A DNA stretch of 64,000 nt from Mucilaginibacter lacusdianchii (GCF_009770985.1 NZ_WSRW01000002.1:186001-250000); one strand, 5' to 3'; shown: positions 16,145 through 25,474, numbered from the stretch's first letter. Translations and numbers: made by a program. Notes: generated from the letters alone by a model not told the origin.

Positions 16145-18043
16145 ATGAGGCGTTGTGTAGTTTTGATTTTGATGCTGGCAACAGCTGCTGTTTATGGACA
16201 AAACAAACCATATGCAACGAAAAGCAGTGCGGCAATTACCTACTATCAAAAAGCTAATGCAGGTATAGACCGCCACGATCACATGGCGGCTGTAGACATG
16301 CTAACCAAGGCTATTGACGCTGATTCTAATTTTACGGAGGCCCACGCCCAACTGGCCGATCTGTTAAAACTGCAACTACAATATAAAGAAGCGCTTGAAC
16401 ATTATCGAAAGGTTATTGAGCTAAACCCGGAATTCAGTCGTGCTGTTTATTTAAAAATTGGGGAGACAGAGATTAACGTTGCCGATTACAAACAAGCGCA
16501 AGTACATCTCGAAAAATATATCACTTATCCTAATATTACTACCGAGAACAGATTCTACGCCCGTAAACTAATTGATGATTGTAACTTTGCTGTAAACGCT
16601 TTACAACATCCGGTACCTTTTAAACCGGTTAATTTAGGGGCATCCATCAATACTGCAAATGACGAATATCTACCGGTATCTACAGCGGATGAAGCCACGC
16701 TGATTTTTACCCGGAAGATAAATAACAACGAAGATTTTTATAAAAGCCAAAAGCTCGATAATAAGTGGACGAACGCCGTTTACCTGAGTAAGCAAATTAA
16801 TACCGCCGAGTACAACGAAGGTGCCCAATCGATATCGCAAGACGGTAAGTATTTGTTTTTTACCGGATGCAACCGCCCCGATGGCCGTGGACGCTGTGAT
16901 ATTTACGTTTCGCAAAAAAAGGGCGACGACTGGAGTAAGCCGTTTAATTTAAGCACACCGGTTAACAGTTCGGGGTGGGAATCACAGCCATCTATCAGTG
17001 CCGATGGCCATACTTTATATTTTGTAAGTAACCGGCCGGGTGGCTATGGTGGATATGATATATGGAAATGCCAGGTAAGTGAAAAAGGCTGGTCGCAGCC
17101 AGAAAACCTGGGCCCAAATGTTAATACGCCTTACGATGAGCAGTCACCGTATATACATCCCGATGATAGTACACTTTACTTTTGTTCAAACGGCTGGCCT
17201 GGCATGGGTAATAAGGACTTATTTGTAAGCCGCCTAGACGCAAATGGCAAATGGCAAAAACCAGAAAATATGGGTTATCCCATCAACTCCAGCGGTGACG
17301 AAAACGGCATGACTATCTCTGCTAACGGCAGCTATGCTTTTTTTGCCTCCAACACATTAAATGGTTTTGGTGGCTTTGATATTTATACTTTTGAATTGCC
17401 ACAGGCAGCACGTCCACATACGGTCATTTATGTAAAAGGTAGTGTAAAGGATGCAGCTTCCAAACAGCCTCTGGAAGCAAGTGTAGAAATTACAGATTTG
17501 GAAAACAACCGATCAGTTTACCAAAACTACAGCACGCCGCAAAACGGCGATTTTTTAGCAACTTTGCCAGTAGGTAAAATTTATGGCCTTACCATTTCTA
17601 AAAACGGTTATATATTTTATTCAGAGAACTTTTCATTAAAAGGCAGTCAACCGCAAAAGGATTACCAAATCAGCGTTAGCCTCGACCCGATAGAGATAGG
17701 AAAAAGGGCCGTGTTAAAGAATATCTTCTTTGACACTAATCAATTTGATTTAAAACCGGAATCGCAATCGGCCCTACAAAAGCTGAGCGAATTTTTGTCA
17801 CTGAATTCGACTGTACGTATCGAAATTTCGGGGCATACGGATAATGCAGGTAACGATAAAATAAATCAAACACTATCCGAAAATCGGGCAAAAGCCGTAT
17901 ATCAGTATCTTACTGCTCATGGTGTAAATCCACTTAAGCTTGTATATAAAGGCTATGGTAAACTACAGCCTATTGCTCCTAACACCACTGCCGAGGGCCG
18001 TAGTTTAAATCGTCGTACAGAATTCAAGGTCATTAGTAAATAG
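16145..18043 (+). CDS. OmpA-family protein with TPR, PD40 propeller and carboxypeptidase-regulatory domains
   Basis: 632-residue envelope protein. Domains in order: signal peptide (1-18, ending AAVYGQ), tetratricopeptide repeats (about 25-135), a PD40/WD40-like beta-propeller (about 165-415) with repeated 'DG..LYF.S.RPGG.GGYDI' type blades, a carboxypeptidase-regulatory-like beta sandwich (about 425-510), and an OmpA C-terminal peptidoglycan-binding domain (about 520-632, NIFFDTNQFDLKPES, ISGHTDNAGND, LSENRAKAV). The same domain order is known in PorE of the type IX secretion system, but this protein lacks a lipobox. It probably links the outer membrane to peptidoglycan. A terminator hairpin follows. 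Confidence 0.85.
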   Translation: MRRCVVLILMLATAAVYGQNKPYATKSSAAITYYQKANAGIDRHDHMAAVDMLTKAIDADSNFTEAHAQLADLLKLQLQYKEALEHYRKVIELNPEFSRAVYLKIGETEINVADYKQAQVHLEKYITYPNITTENRFYARKLIDDCNFAVNALQHPVPFKPVNLGASINTANDEYLPVSTADEATLIFTRKINNNEDFYKSQKLDNKWTNAVYLSKQINTAEYNEGAQSISQDGKYLFFTGCNRPDGRGRCDIYVSQKKGDDWSKPFNLSTPVNSSGWESQPSISADGHTLYFVSNRPGGYGGYDIWKCQVSEKGWSQPENLGPNVNTPYDEQSPYIHPDDSTLYFCSNGWPGMGNKDLFVSRLDANGKWQKPENMGYPINSSGDENGMTISANGSYAFFASNTLNGFGGFDIYTFELPQAARPHTVIYVKGSVKDAASKQPLEASVEITDLENNRSVYQNYSTPQNGDFLATLPVGKIYGLTISKNGYIFYSENFSLKGSQPQKDYQISVSLDPIEIGKRAVLKNIFFDTNQFDLKPESQSALQKLSEFLSLNSTVRIEISGHTDNAGNDKINQTLSENRAKAVYQYLTAHGVNPLKLVYKGYGKLQPIAPNTTAEGRSLNRRTEFKVISK

Positions 18044-18072
18044 CATTTCTTTTGCAAGGGGGTGGTATAAAC

Positions 18073-18105
18073 AAAAAAAGGAACCAGTTGCAATTCCTTT
18101 TTTTT
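18073..18105. terminator. Bidirectional terminator, OmpA-family gene / recQ
   Basis: AAAAAAAGGAA and TTCCTTTTTTTT arms around a 10-nt loop between convergent genes; T-rich on both strands. Confidence 0.7.
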
Positions 18106-18128
18106 GCTTATGGCATCATGTAGACATA

Positions 18129-20324
18129 TTAGTTTCCTAACTCCGACATGAATTTGATACGCATCAACTGCACTTCTTCCCGGGTATAATCATTTACACC
18201 CAAATCCACCAGTGCATCATCTATGGAATCAACTTCAGCCGAACGGAAGTAATCATAAACTTCGTCTTGCTTGTCTTCGTCTATCACCTCATCTATGTAA
18301 TAGTTAAGGTTTAGTTTGGTACCAGAGTTTACTATGGATTCAATCTCGCGAAGTATCTCTTCGTAAGTTAATCCTTTTGAAGCCGCAATATCTTCTAAAT
18401 CTAAATGGCGATCGATATTCTGAATGATGTAAACTTTTAATGCTGATTTGTTGGCAGCACTTTTAATCACTAGATCTACAGGGCGATCAATATCATTATC
18501 TTCAACGTACTTTTTGATAAGTTCGATGAACGGTCCGCCAAATTTAGCAGCCTTACCGGCACCAACACCTGATATCTGTTTCAGCTCATCGGTGCTAACC
18601 GGGTAGTGCGTACACATTTCTTCTAACGATGGATCCTGAAAGATAACGAACGGTGGCAGGTTTTTTTGCTTAGCAATCTTTTTGCGCAGATCTTTAAGCA
18701 TTTGCAGCAACTGCGTATCCAGTGCGCCGCCACCTGTTTTAGGCCCATCTTCACCATCCTCATCATCACCCGCCTCTATAGGCGTATTCATCACAAATCG
18801 AAGACTGTAAGGGTTTTCTATAAAATTGTGGCCTTTTTGCGTTACATGCAACAAGCCGTAATTATCGATATCTTTTGAAAGGAAATTGTCCAGCAGGGCC
18901 TGACGAATCAATGATTTCCACAGATTTTCGCCGTCTTCTTTTCCCGAGCCGAACACATCCATCAAATGATGCTCGTAATGATGAACGTTCGGGTTATCCT
19001 GCCCCATCAATACGCTGATGATGTGGTGGTCATCAAACTTTTCGCCTAATAATTTGATAAGGCTTAATACGCGGTGCAACTGCGCTTCGCCATCAAAGAA
19101 CTGACGTTGTGAAGCGCAGTTATCGCACATACAGTTGCAATCGGCAGCATCGTAATCCTCACCAAAATAATGAAGAATTTGTTTACGGCGACATGCAGAC
19201 GACTCGGCATAATCAATAACCTCTTTCAATATCTGTGTACCTATTTCGCGTTCCGAAACAGGTTTATCTTTCATGAACTTTTGCAGCTTATCTACGTCCT
19301 TTTCAGAGTAGAATGCCACGCAGATACCTTCTCCGCCGTCACGACCGGCACGACCAGTTTCCTGATAGTAACCTTCCATGCTTTTCGGCACATCGTGGTG
19401 GATAACGTATCTAACATCCGGTTTATCTATACCCATACCGAAGGCTATCGTTGCTACAATAACTTCAGCATCTTCCATCAAAAACTTATCCTGCGTATCG
19501 GCGCGTACTTTGGCATCTAAACCTGCATGATAAGGCAAAGCTTTGATGCCGTTTAAGTTAAGCGCCCCTGCTACTTCTTCAACCTTTTTGCGGCTTAAGC
19601 AATATACAATGCCCGATTTGCCCTGATGTTGCTTAATAAATTTAATAATTTCTTTTAGTACATTGCGTTTAGCACGAACCTCGTAATACAGGTTTGAACG
19701 GTTGAACGATGATTTAAAAACCGTTGCATTGTTCATCTGCAGGTTTTTTTGGATATCGTGCTGTACTTTTGGAGTAGCAGTTGCCGTTAAAGCAATAATA
19801 GGAATATTTTCGCCCAGGTTGCTAATCACCTGGCGTATTTTACGATACTCCGGACGGAAATCATGTCCCCATTCCGAGATACAATGCGCTTCATCAACCG
19901 CCACAAACGAAAGCTTGTTCAGGCGTAAAAAATCTATATTATCTTGTTTAGTTAAAGATTCGGGCGCTACATATAATAGTTTGGTTTTGCCACTCAGCAC
20001 ATCATCTTTCACCTTAATGGTTTCGGCCTTGGTTAAAGAAGAGTTAAGGAAGTGAGCAACGCTGTCAGAATTACAAAAAGCTCTTAACTGATCAACCTGA
20101 TTTTTCATCAGGGCTATAAGGGGAGAAATGACGATAGCGGTTCCTTCGGTCATTAAGGCGGGCAACTGGTAGCACATGGATTTGCCGCCACCGGTTGGCA
20201 TGATTACAAACGTGTCTTTACCGGCTAATATATTAGTAATAATCGCCTCTTGTTCGCCCTTAAAATTATCAAATCCGAAAAAATTTTGCAGGTTATCAAA
20301 GAGCGATTTTTTTATTTCAATCAT
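18129..20324 (-). CDS. recQ: ATP-dependent DNA helicase RecQ
   Basis: 731 residues, full length. Helicase core: Walker A PTGGGKSM (43-50), DEAH box (144-147), the ISEWGHDFRPEY aromatic-rich loop, and the C-terminal lobe with GIVYCLSRKKVEEVA, YHAGLD, VATIAFGMGIDKPDVR and QETGRAGRDG. A zinc-binding RQC segment follows (CRRKQILHYFGE ... CNCMCDNC), then a winged helix and an HRDC domain (about 525-605), then an extra acidic C-terminal helical region. It unwinds DNA 3' to 5' in recombination and fork repair. It is divergent from manC. Confidence 0.96.
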   Translation of the reverse strand: MIEIKKSLFDNLQNFFGFDNFKGEQEAIITNILAGKDTFVIMPTGGGKSMCYQLPALMTEGTAIVISPLIALMKNQVDQLRAFCNSDSVAHFLNSSLTKAETIKVKDDVLSGKTKLLYVAPESLTKQDNIDFLRLNKLSFVAVDEAHCISEWGHDFRPEYRKIRQVISNLGENIPIIALTATATPKVQHDIQKNLQMNNATVFKSSFNRSNLYYEVRAKRNVLKEIIKFIKQHQGKSGIVYCLSRKKVEEVAGALNLNGIKALPYHAGLDAKVRADTQDKFLMEDAEVIVATIAFGMGIDKPDVRYVIHHDVPKSMEGYYQETGRAGRDGGEGICVAFYSEKDVDKLQKFMKDKPVSEREIGTQILKEVIDYAESSACRRKQILHYFGEDYDAADCNCMCDNCASQRQFFDGEAQLHRVLSLIKLLGEKFDDHHIISVLMGQDNPNVHHYEHHLMDVFGSGKEDGENLWKSLIRQALLDNFLSKDIDNYGLLHVTQKGHNFIENPYSLRFVMNTPIEAGDDEDGEDGPKTGGGALDTQLLQMLKDLRKKIAKQKNLPPFVIFQDPSLEEMCTHYPVSTDELKQISGVGAGKAAKFGGPFIELIKKYVEDNDIDRPVDLVIKSAANKSALKVYIIQNIDRHLDLEDIAASKGLTYEEILREIESIVNSGTKLNLNYYIDEVIDEDKQDEVYDYFRSAEVDSIDDALVDLGVNDYTREEVQLMRIKFMSELGN

Positions 20325-20400
20325 TTTCTTTTAAGGGACTTGGGTATTTCTGAATAAAGGTTCAAAATAACAAAATTTTTCGTAAAACCGGGAAAATGTT

Positions 20401-20412
20401 AACAAAATATTA
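20401..20412. repeat. 12-bp direct repeat, copy 1 (recQ-manC intergenic)
   Basis: AACAAAATATTA here recurs exactly at 20487-20498, 86 bp away, in the AT-rich divergent intergenic region. It might be a regulator half-site or simple AT-rich coincidence. Confidence 0.3.
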
Positions 20413-20486
20413 GAGTATTATGATTTTTAATGTTATCATCGCGGTTCTCTTTACGTATCGACCTTACAAAGGTTATAACTAAATAT

Positions 20487-20498
20487 AACAAAATATTA
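20487..20498. repeat. 12-bp direct repeat, copy 2 (recQ-manC intergenic)
   Basis: Second exact copy of AACAAAATATTA, 71 bp before the manC start. A small dyad ACCTT-ACA-AAGGT lies between the copies at 20461-20473. Confidence 0.3.
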
Positions 20499-20568
20499 TT
20501 GTTGAACTGTAGCTTTTTTTTTACAAATTTGACCACAGTATCACAAGATATCTTTAGTGCTGTTAACT

Positions 20569-21654
20569 ATGAATAAAAACTATTATGCCATTATAATGGC
20601 AGGTGGTATTGGAAGCCGCTTCTGGCCTATAAGCCGTACCTCACATCCTAAACAATTCATTGACATTTTAGGCACGGGTAAAACGCTTATCCAAAATACA
20701 TACGATCGTTTTTTGAAGATTTGTCCGCCAGAGAATATTTATGTAGTAACTAATGAAAGCTATACAGATATCATCAAGGCCCAGTTGCCTGCCATGACTG
20801 ATGGGCAGATACTTACTGAACCGGTAATGCGCAACACCGCTCCCTGCGTTGCTTATGGCTGCTTCAAGATTGAGAGTATCAACCCTGACGCGGTGATTGT
20901 GGTAGCACCATCTGATCACTTGATTTTGAATGAAGATCGTTTTGTAGATGCCATCAACAAGTCATTAGAAACAGCTCAAAAAAATGAATGCCTGGTAACG
21001 TTAGGCATTATGCCGTCACGCCCGGATACCGGCTATGGATATATTCAGTACACTGACCAGGTGCTTGACGGAGAGTTTCATAAAGTAAAAACTTTCACTG
21101 AAAAGCCTACATTAGAAATTGCCAAAACCTTTATCCAAAGCGGCGACTTTTTGTGGAATGCAGGCATTTTTGTATGGTCGGCTAAGGCTATCATCGGTGC
21201 TTATGATAAGCACCTGCCCGATATGTTCGAGATATTTGCCGAAGCCCGCTCTGTTTACAACAGTGAAAATGAGAAGAGCCATGTTAACGCTGCATATCAA
21301 CGCTGCACCAACATATCCATCGACTATGGTATTATGGAAAAAGCCGAGAATGTATACGTGTTGCCGTCAGAGTTTGGCTGGTCTGACTTAGGCACATGGG
21401 CATCTATTTACCAATTGGCCGAAAAGGATTATGTGGGTAATGCCGTTATACCGTCAGAAAAGGTGATTATGTACGATTCATCTAACTGTATGGTAAACGT
21501 ACCGGACGAAAAGCTAGTGGTATTGCAAGGTTTGCACGATTTTATTGTGGTAGAGTCAAACAACACCTTGCTTATTTGCCCTCGCGACCAGGAACAAAAT
21601 GTAAAACAGGTAGTTGCTGACGTAAAGCAAAAGTTCGGCGTAAAATATATTTAA
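20569..21654 (+). CDS. manC: Mannose-1-phosphate guanylyltransferase
   Basis: 361-residue cytosolic enzyme making GDP-mannose from mannose-1-phosphate and GTP, a precursor for mannose, fucose and exopolysaccharide. The nucleotidyltransferase signature AGGIGSRFWPISR and PKQF at residues about 9-28, the FTEKP block, and the WNAGIFVWS and GWSDLGTW motifs are all present. The C-terminal cupin isomerase domain of long bifunctional ManC-AlgA proteins is absent, so this is the short type. ATG 20569 starts the family N-terminus; a codon at 20557 is less likely. Confidence 0.93.
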   Translation: MNKNYYAIIMAGGIGSRFWPISRTSHPKQFIDILGTGKTLIQNTYDRFLKICPPENIYVVTNESYTDIIKAQLPAMTDGQILTEPVMRNTAPCVAYGCFKIESINPDAVIVVAPSDHLILNEDRFVDAINKSLETAQKNECLVTLGIMPSRPDTGYGYIQYTDQVLDGEFHKVKTFTEKPTLEIAKTFIQSGDFLWNAGIFVWSAKAIIGAYDKHLPDMFEIFAEARSVYNSENEKSHVNAAYQRCTNISIDYGIMEKAENVYVLPSEFGWSDLGTWASIYQLAEKDYVGNAVIPSEKVIMYDSSNCMVNVPDEKLVVLQGLHDFIVVESNNTLLICPRDQEQNVKQVVADVKQKFGVKYI

Positions 21655-21682
21655 GCCCTTGCCCCTAACGGGGAAATTGAAT

Positions 21683-21743
21683 AGAGCCAAGCACTAAGAA
21701 AACCAAACTTTTGATCGAGTCTTGTTTCTTAGTTCTTGGCTCT
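21683..21743. terminator. Long imperfect hairpin between manC and rlmB
   Basis: The 19-nt arms 21683-21701 and 21725-21743 are complementary at 18 of 19 positions, with a 23-nt loop. A small CCCC-TAAC-GGGG hairpin (21662-21673) precedes it. A 9-nt direct repeat CTTGTTTCT occurs at 21721 and 21742. It probably terminates both convergent genes, but the long AT-rich arms and internal repeat also look like a dispersed palindromic repeat. Confidence 0.6.
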
Positions 21744-21758
21744 TGTTTCTGGTTTATT

Positions 21759-22517
21759 TTATTGCCGCTGCCTTACAGCCTCATATAGAATAATCCCGGC
21801 AGATACAGAAACGTTCAGCGATTCTATTTCGCCATGCATCGGTATCTTAGCCAGATGATCGGCCGTACGGATTAGTTCGTTACGAATACCGTCTTCTTCC
21901 GATCCCATTACAATAGCGGTAGGTAATGTATAATCAGGTTTGTATATATATTCCTGTGTTTTTTCGGTACAACAAACCACCTGCAAACCCGATTCCTGTA
22001 AAAAGCGAACAGTTTGAACGAAATTTTCGTGCCGACAAACCGGTATCTTGTACAACGCCCCAGCCGAGGTTTTTATAGCGTCTGCATTAATTTGAGCTGA
22101 TCCTTTAGCTGGTATTACTATTGCGTGCACACCGGAACATTCGGCCGTGCGGGCTATGGCACCCATATTGCGTACGTCGGTAATACTATCCAATACCAAT
22201 ATTAATGGTACCTCACCTTTTTCAAAAATTTCGGGAATTATGTTTTCAACCCTTTGGTATATGATTGGCGATATTACCGCAACAGCGCCTTGATGGTTTT
22301 TAGGCGTCATCCGGTTAAGCTTTTCAACCGGCACATATTGCGGAACGATGTGATACTCGTTAGTAATAGTCTTTAATTCCTGATACAAGCCCCCCGTTAA
22401 TCCGCGCTGTATGTAAAGTGACTCGATCTCTTTACCCGATGCTATAGCCTCAATAATAGCGCGTATCCCGAAAACAAATTGGTTATTATCCCTTCTGGGT
22501 TTAAAGTTGCCTGACAT
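21759..22517 (-). CDS. rlmB: 23S rRNA (guanosine-2'-O-)-methyltransferase RlmB
   Basis: 252-residue SPOUT (TrmH/SpoU) enzyme that methylates the 2'-O of a guanosine in the 23S peptidyl-transferase loop (G2251 in E. coli). There is an N-terminal substrate-binding domain (FVFGIRAIIEAI, NHQGAVAVI) and then the knotted SPOUT motifs: DSITDVRNMGAIARTAE, IVMGSEEDGI, and IPMHGEIESLNVSVSAGI at the end. Length and motif order are standard. The start is at ATG 22517, with a TACTTTTG box close upstream. Confidence 0.92.
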   Translation of the reverse strand: MSGNFKPRRDNNQFVFGIRAIIEAIASGKEIESLYIQRGLTGGLYQELKTITNEYHIVPQYVPVEKLNRMTPKNHQGAVAVISPIIYQRVENIIPEIFEKGEVPLILVLDSITDVRNMGAIARTAECSGVHAIVIPAKGSAQINADAIKTSAGALYKIPVCRHENFVQTVRFLQESGLQVVCCTEKTQEYIYKPDYTLPTAIVMGSEEDGIRNELIRTADHLAKIPMHGEIESLNVSVSAGIILYEAVRQRQ

Positions 22518-22534
22518 ATCTTGAATTAAGGCAG

Positions 22535-22542
22535 CAAAAGTA
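22535..22542 (-). promoter_or_regulatory. Predicted -7 box for rlmB
   Basis: Minus-strand TACTTTTG, exact TAnnTTTG, 17 nt before the ATG at 22517. Confidence 0.45.
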
Positions 22543-22641
22543 AGTATATTTATTTACCTTGTAACATATGATGCCAGTATTCAAAAAATGCCGCGGTTAA
22601 GGCGTAAAAATACAAAATCACCTCATTATCAGGATCATAAG

Positions 22642-22663
22642 TTATCCACAAGAATGTGGATGA
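22642..22663. promoter_or_regulatory. Inverted pair of DnaA-box-like 9-mers upstream of dnaB
   Basis: TTATCCACA (22642-22650) is identical to the consensus strong DnaA box. TGTGGATGA (22655-22663) is the reverse complement of a one-mismatch box (TCATCCACA). They are separated by 4 nt and lie 45 nt before dnaB. The same bases could form a hairpin (ATCCACA/TGTGGAT). Confidence 0.45.
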
Positions 22664-22693
22664 CTTTTTAACACAGCTAGAAGCCTTTTTGCA

Positions 22694-22701
22694 TATTTTT
22701 G
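22694..22701 (+). promoter_or_regulatory. Predicted -7 box for dnaB
   Basis: TATTTTTG ends 6 nt before the ATG at 22708. The expected start of transcription coincides with the start codon, so the mRNA would be leaderless. Confidence 0.5.
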
Positions 22702-22707
22702 TTGAGT

Positions 22708-24261
22708 ATGATTTTCGAGAACAGTAACAGAGCGAACAGTGACCGGAGGGTTAAAAACTTTGCCAATACGGTAAGTACTTTAGGCAAATTACCACCTCAG
22801 GCCCGTGATTTGGAGGAGGCCGTTTTAGGCGCTTTGATGCTGGAGCGCGACGCCCTATCAGCCGTAATTGACGTATTAAAACCCGAGGTGTTTTACGTGG
22901 AAAGCCACCAGAAAATTTTCTTGGCTATCCGTACATTATTTGAAAGCACTTCGCCGGTAGATATCCTGACGGTGACGGCCCAGTTGCGTAAGCAAGGTGA
23001 GTTGGAGATGGTTGGCGGCGCTTATTATATTACGCAGCTTACCGAGCGGGTGGCTTCTGCAGCTAACATCGAGTATCATGCGCGTATTGTAATTCAAAAA
23101 TTCATTCAGCGTGAGCTGATTCGTATATCTACAGATGTAATTACCAGCGCATACGAAGACACGAGTGACGTATTGGAAATGCTGGACCGAGCTGAGAAAA
23201 ACCTTTTTGAGATTGCCCAAAACAACCTTCGCCGCGACTCGCGCAAGATGGATGACATCGTAAAAGAATCATTAGCCGAGATTGAAAAGCTGCGTGATAA
23301 AACAGATGGACTAACCGGAGTTGGTTCGGGCTTTACAGAGCTTGACCGTATGACATCGGGCTGGCAGAAATCAGATTTGGTGATTATTGCTGCCCGTCCG
23401 GCAATGGGTAAAACCGCTTTCGTATTAAGCTGTGCACGTAATGCCGCTGTTGATTTTGAAAAGCCGGTTGTTATCTTCTCGCTCGAGATGTCGTCGGTTC
23501 AGTTGGTTAATCGTCTGATATCTGGTGAGGCCGAAATTGAACAGGAAAAAATACGGAAAGGTAAAATGGAAGAGTGGGAATGGCAACAACTTCACTCCAA
23601 AATTGGTCGCTTAGAGCAGGCGCCTATCATCATTGACGATACCCCTGGTTTGAATATCTTTGAATTCCGTGCTAAATGCCGCCGTTTAAAATCGCAATAC
23701 GATATCCAGATGATCATCATCGACTACTTGCAGCTGATGTCTGGTAAAACAGATGGTAAGGGTGGTAATCGTGAGCAGGAAATTGGTGCCATATCCCGTT
23801 CATTAAAAACAGTGGCCAAAGAATTAAACGTGCCGGTAATTGCACTGTCGCAGTTAAGCCGTGCGGTTGAAAATCGTCCGGGTGGATCCAAAAAGCCCAT
23901 GTTGTCCGACTTACGTGAATCCGGCTCCATTGAGCAGGATGCCGACATGGTGTTGTTCCTGTACCGTCCGGAATACTATGGTTTAGAATACGATGAAGAT
24001 AACAACCCAACGAAGGGCGTGGGCGAGATTATTATTGCCAAGCACCGTAATGGTGAAACCGGTACCGTGCGCTTGAAATTTGTTGGTAAATATGTAAAAT
24101 TTGCCGATTTGGAACAAAGCATGGAATACATGCCACCACCAACAGGTGGTGCAAGTGCTTTCAGCGGGCTTTCTCCTTCGCAAGGTTTCGAAAGCAATCC
24201 GGGCAACATCATCATCCGGCCATCTAGAATGGACGATATGGATGATGAGCCGCCATTTTAA
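22708..24261 (+). CDS. dnaB: Replicative DNA helicase DnaB
   Basis: 517 residues. The N-terminal helical domain begins LPPQARDLEEAVLGALMLE; the RecA-like C-terminal helicase has Walker A ARPAMGKTAF (about residue 230), VVIFSLEMSS, Walker B MIIIDYLQLM, the QLSRAVENRPG arginine-finger region and DLRESGSIEQDADMV. It is the ring helicase that moves on the lagging strand at the replication fork. No intein is present. ATG 22708 is used; the TTG at 22699 overlaps the promoter box. Its C-terminal tail ends in an acidic DDEPPF, a common single-strand-binding-protein-like tail. Confidence 0.97.
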   Translation: MIFENSNRANSDRRVKNFANTVSTLGKLPPQARDLEEAVLGALMLERDALSAVIDVLKPEVFYVESHQKIFLAIRTLFESTSPVDILTVTAQLRKQGELEMVGGAYYITQLTERVASAANIEYHARIVIQKFIQRELIRISTDVITSAYEDTSDVLEMLDRAEKNLFEIAQNNLRRDSRKMDDIVKESLAEIEKLRDKTDGLTGVGSGFTELDRMTSGWQKSDLVIIAARPAMGKTAFVLSCARNAAVDFEKPVVIFSLEMSSVQLVNRLISGEAEIEQEKIRKGKMEEWEWQQLHSKIGRLEQAPIIIDDTPGLNIFEFRAKCRRLKSQYDIQMIIIDYLQLMSGKTDGKGGNREQEIGAISRSLKTVAKELNVPVIALSQLSRAVENRPGGSKKPMLSDLRESGSIEQDADMVLFLYRPEYYGLEYDEDNNPTKGVGEIIIAKHRNGETGTVRLKFVGKYVKFADLEQSMEYMPPPTGGASAFSGLSPSQGFESNPGNIIIRPSRMDDMDDEPPF

Positions 24262-24265
24262 AACA

Positions 24266-25474
24266 TTAAAATATTAACCCCAACACAACGCCGATTAAAA
24301 TAACAATCGGCGTTTTTAGTTTGGTAAAACACATGAGCGAAAAGGCCCCTGCCATAACCGCATAAGCAAGCCAGTTTGTGCCAAAAGGTTTAACGAGCAA
24401 TATAAGCGCCGTAACCATAAAGCCTACTGCTACGGCATTGATACCGCTGAGTGAGTTTTTAATACGGGTTATCTTCTTTAAATCCTCCCAAAACGGCACA
24501 ATGAACAAAATGAGGATGAGCCCCGGTAAATTAATACCAATCACCGCTACCACACCACCGATAATTTGTCCGCCTAAACTATAGCCCTTGTTACTTAAAG
24601 TAATAGCGCCTACAAATGACGTGAAAGAAAATGTCGGTCCCGGCAACGCTTGCTGCAAAGCATAACCCGACAGAAATTCGGAGTTAGATAAATAGTGCTT
24701 TAGTTCAACAAACTCAGTGTACATCAGTGGTACCAATACCTGCCCTCCGCCAAATATCAAAATACCGTTGCGGTAAAAATTCTCAAACAATCGTACCGGT
24801 AAACTAAATGGCGATGTACGGTTGATGATGGCACCCAACGCAGCAAAGAACAGTAAGATCCCGAGAAAGTAACCCACCTTTTTTGGATTTACGTTCGAAA
24901 ACAATTTCACGCGAAGTTCATCCTCTTTAGGCTGCGTTTCCAACGCAGATGAAATGATACCGCCCAATAATATCAATAACGGGAAGGCATACGGATTTTG
25001 CAAGATTAGCGTGGCAACCAATGACCCCACTGCCAGCATTTTGCTTACCTGGGTTTTTAAAAACTTTTGGCCGAAGCTAAAGGCAGCATAAGCTACAATA
25101 CCAACAGCTGTAGGCTGTAAAAAACGCAAAACCTCATCTACCCTACCGCTTGTGGCAAACGCTTTGTAAAAGATTGCCGCCAGGCACATAACTGTTGCCG
25201 AGGGCAGTATCCATATCAAAAACGTAATAATAGCCAGTTTTAAGCCACCTACCTTCCAGGCTATACCCACAAGCGTTTGTGTAGATGACGGACCAGGTAA
25301 TACTTGCGACAAAGCGTTCAACTCCATCAACTCCTCTTCGGTAATATAGCCGCGCTTTTCCACAAATTCACGCAGCAAAATTGCTACGTGCGCCTGCGGA
25401 CCACCAAATGTGGTAAAGGCATACACCAGCACATCGCGTAGAAATAAAAGGCGCCGTTGAGTCAAAAGTTGCAA
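24266..25474 (-). CDS. chrA: Chromate transporter ChrA (CHR family, long form)
   Basis: 402-residue inner-membrane protein made of two CHR domains. Each half carries the family motifs: FGGPQAHVAILL and LPGPSSTQT in the N-half, FGGGQVLVPLM and LPGPTFSFTSFVGA in the C-half. About ten to twelve hydrophobic segments fit. It exports chromate, and perhaps another anion, by proton motive force. The start appears to be TTG at 25474: an in-frame TGA lies upstream with no intervening ATG, the next ATG falls after the first conserved block, and GAGG sits 10 nt before this TTG. It follows the TPR gene by 17 nt and shares its operon. Confidence 0.88.
   Translation of the reverse strand: MQLLTQRRLLFLRDVLVYAFTTFGGPQAHVAILLREFVEKRGYITEEELMELNALSQVLPGPSSTQTLVGIAWKVGGLKLAIITFLIWILPSATVMCLAAIFYKAFATSGRVDEVLRFLQPTAVGIVAYAAFSFGQKFLKTQVSKMLAVGSLVATLILQNPYAFPLLILLGGIISSALETQPKEDELRVKLFSNVNPKKVGYFLGILLFFAALGAIINRTSPFSLPVRLFENFYRNGILIFGGGQVLVPLMYTEFVELKHYLSNSEFLSGYALQQALPGPTFSFTSFVGAITLSNKGYSLGGQIIGGVVAVIGINLPGLILILFIVPFWEDLKKITRIKNSLSGINAVAVGFMVTALILLVKPFGTNWLAYAVMAGAFSLMCFTKLKTPIVILIGVVLGLIF

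Noticed and set aside
19170..20055. Open frames antisense to recQ (116 and 117 codons)
   Set aside because: Cysteine- and isoleucine-rich translations with no motif, wholly opposite the helicase core.
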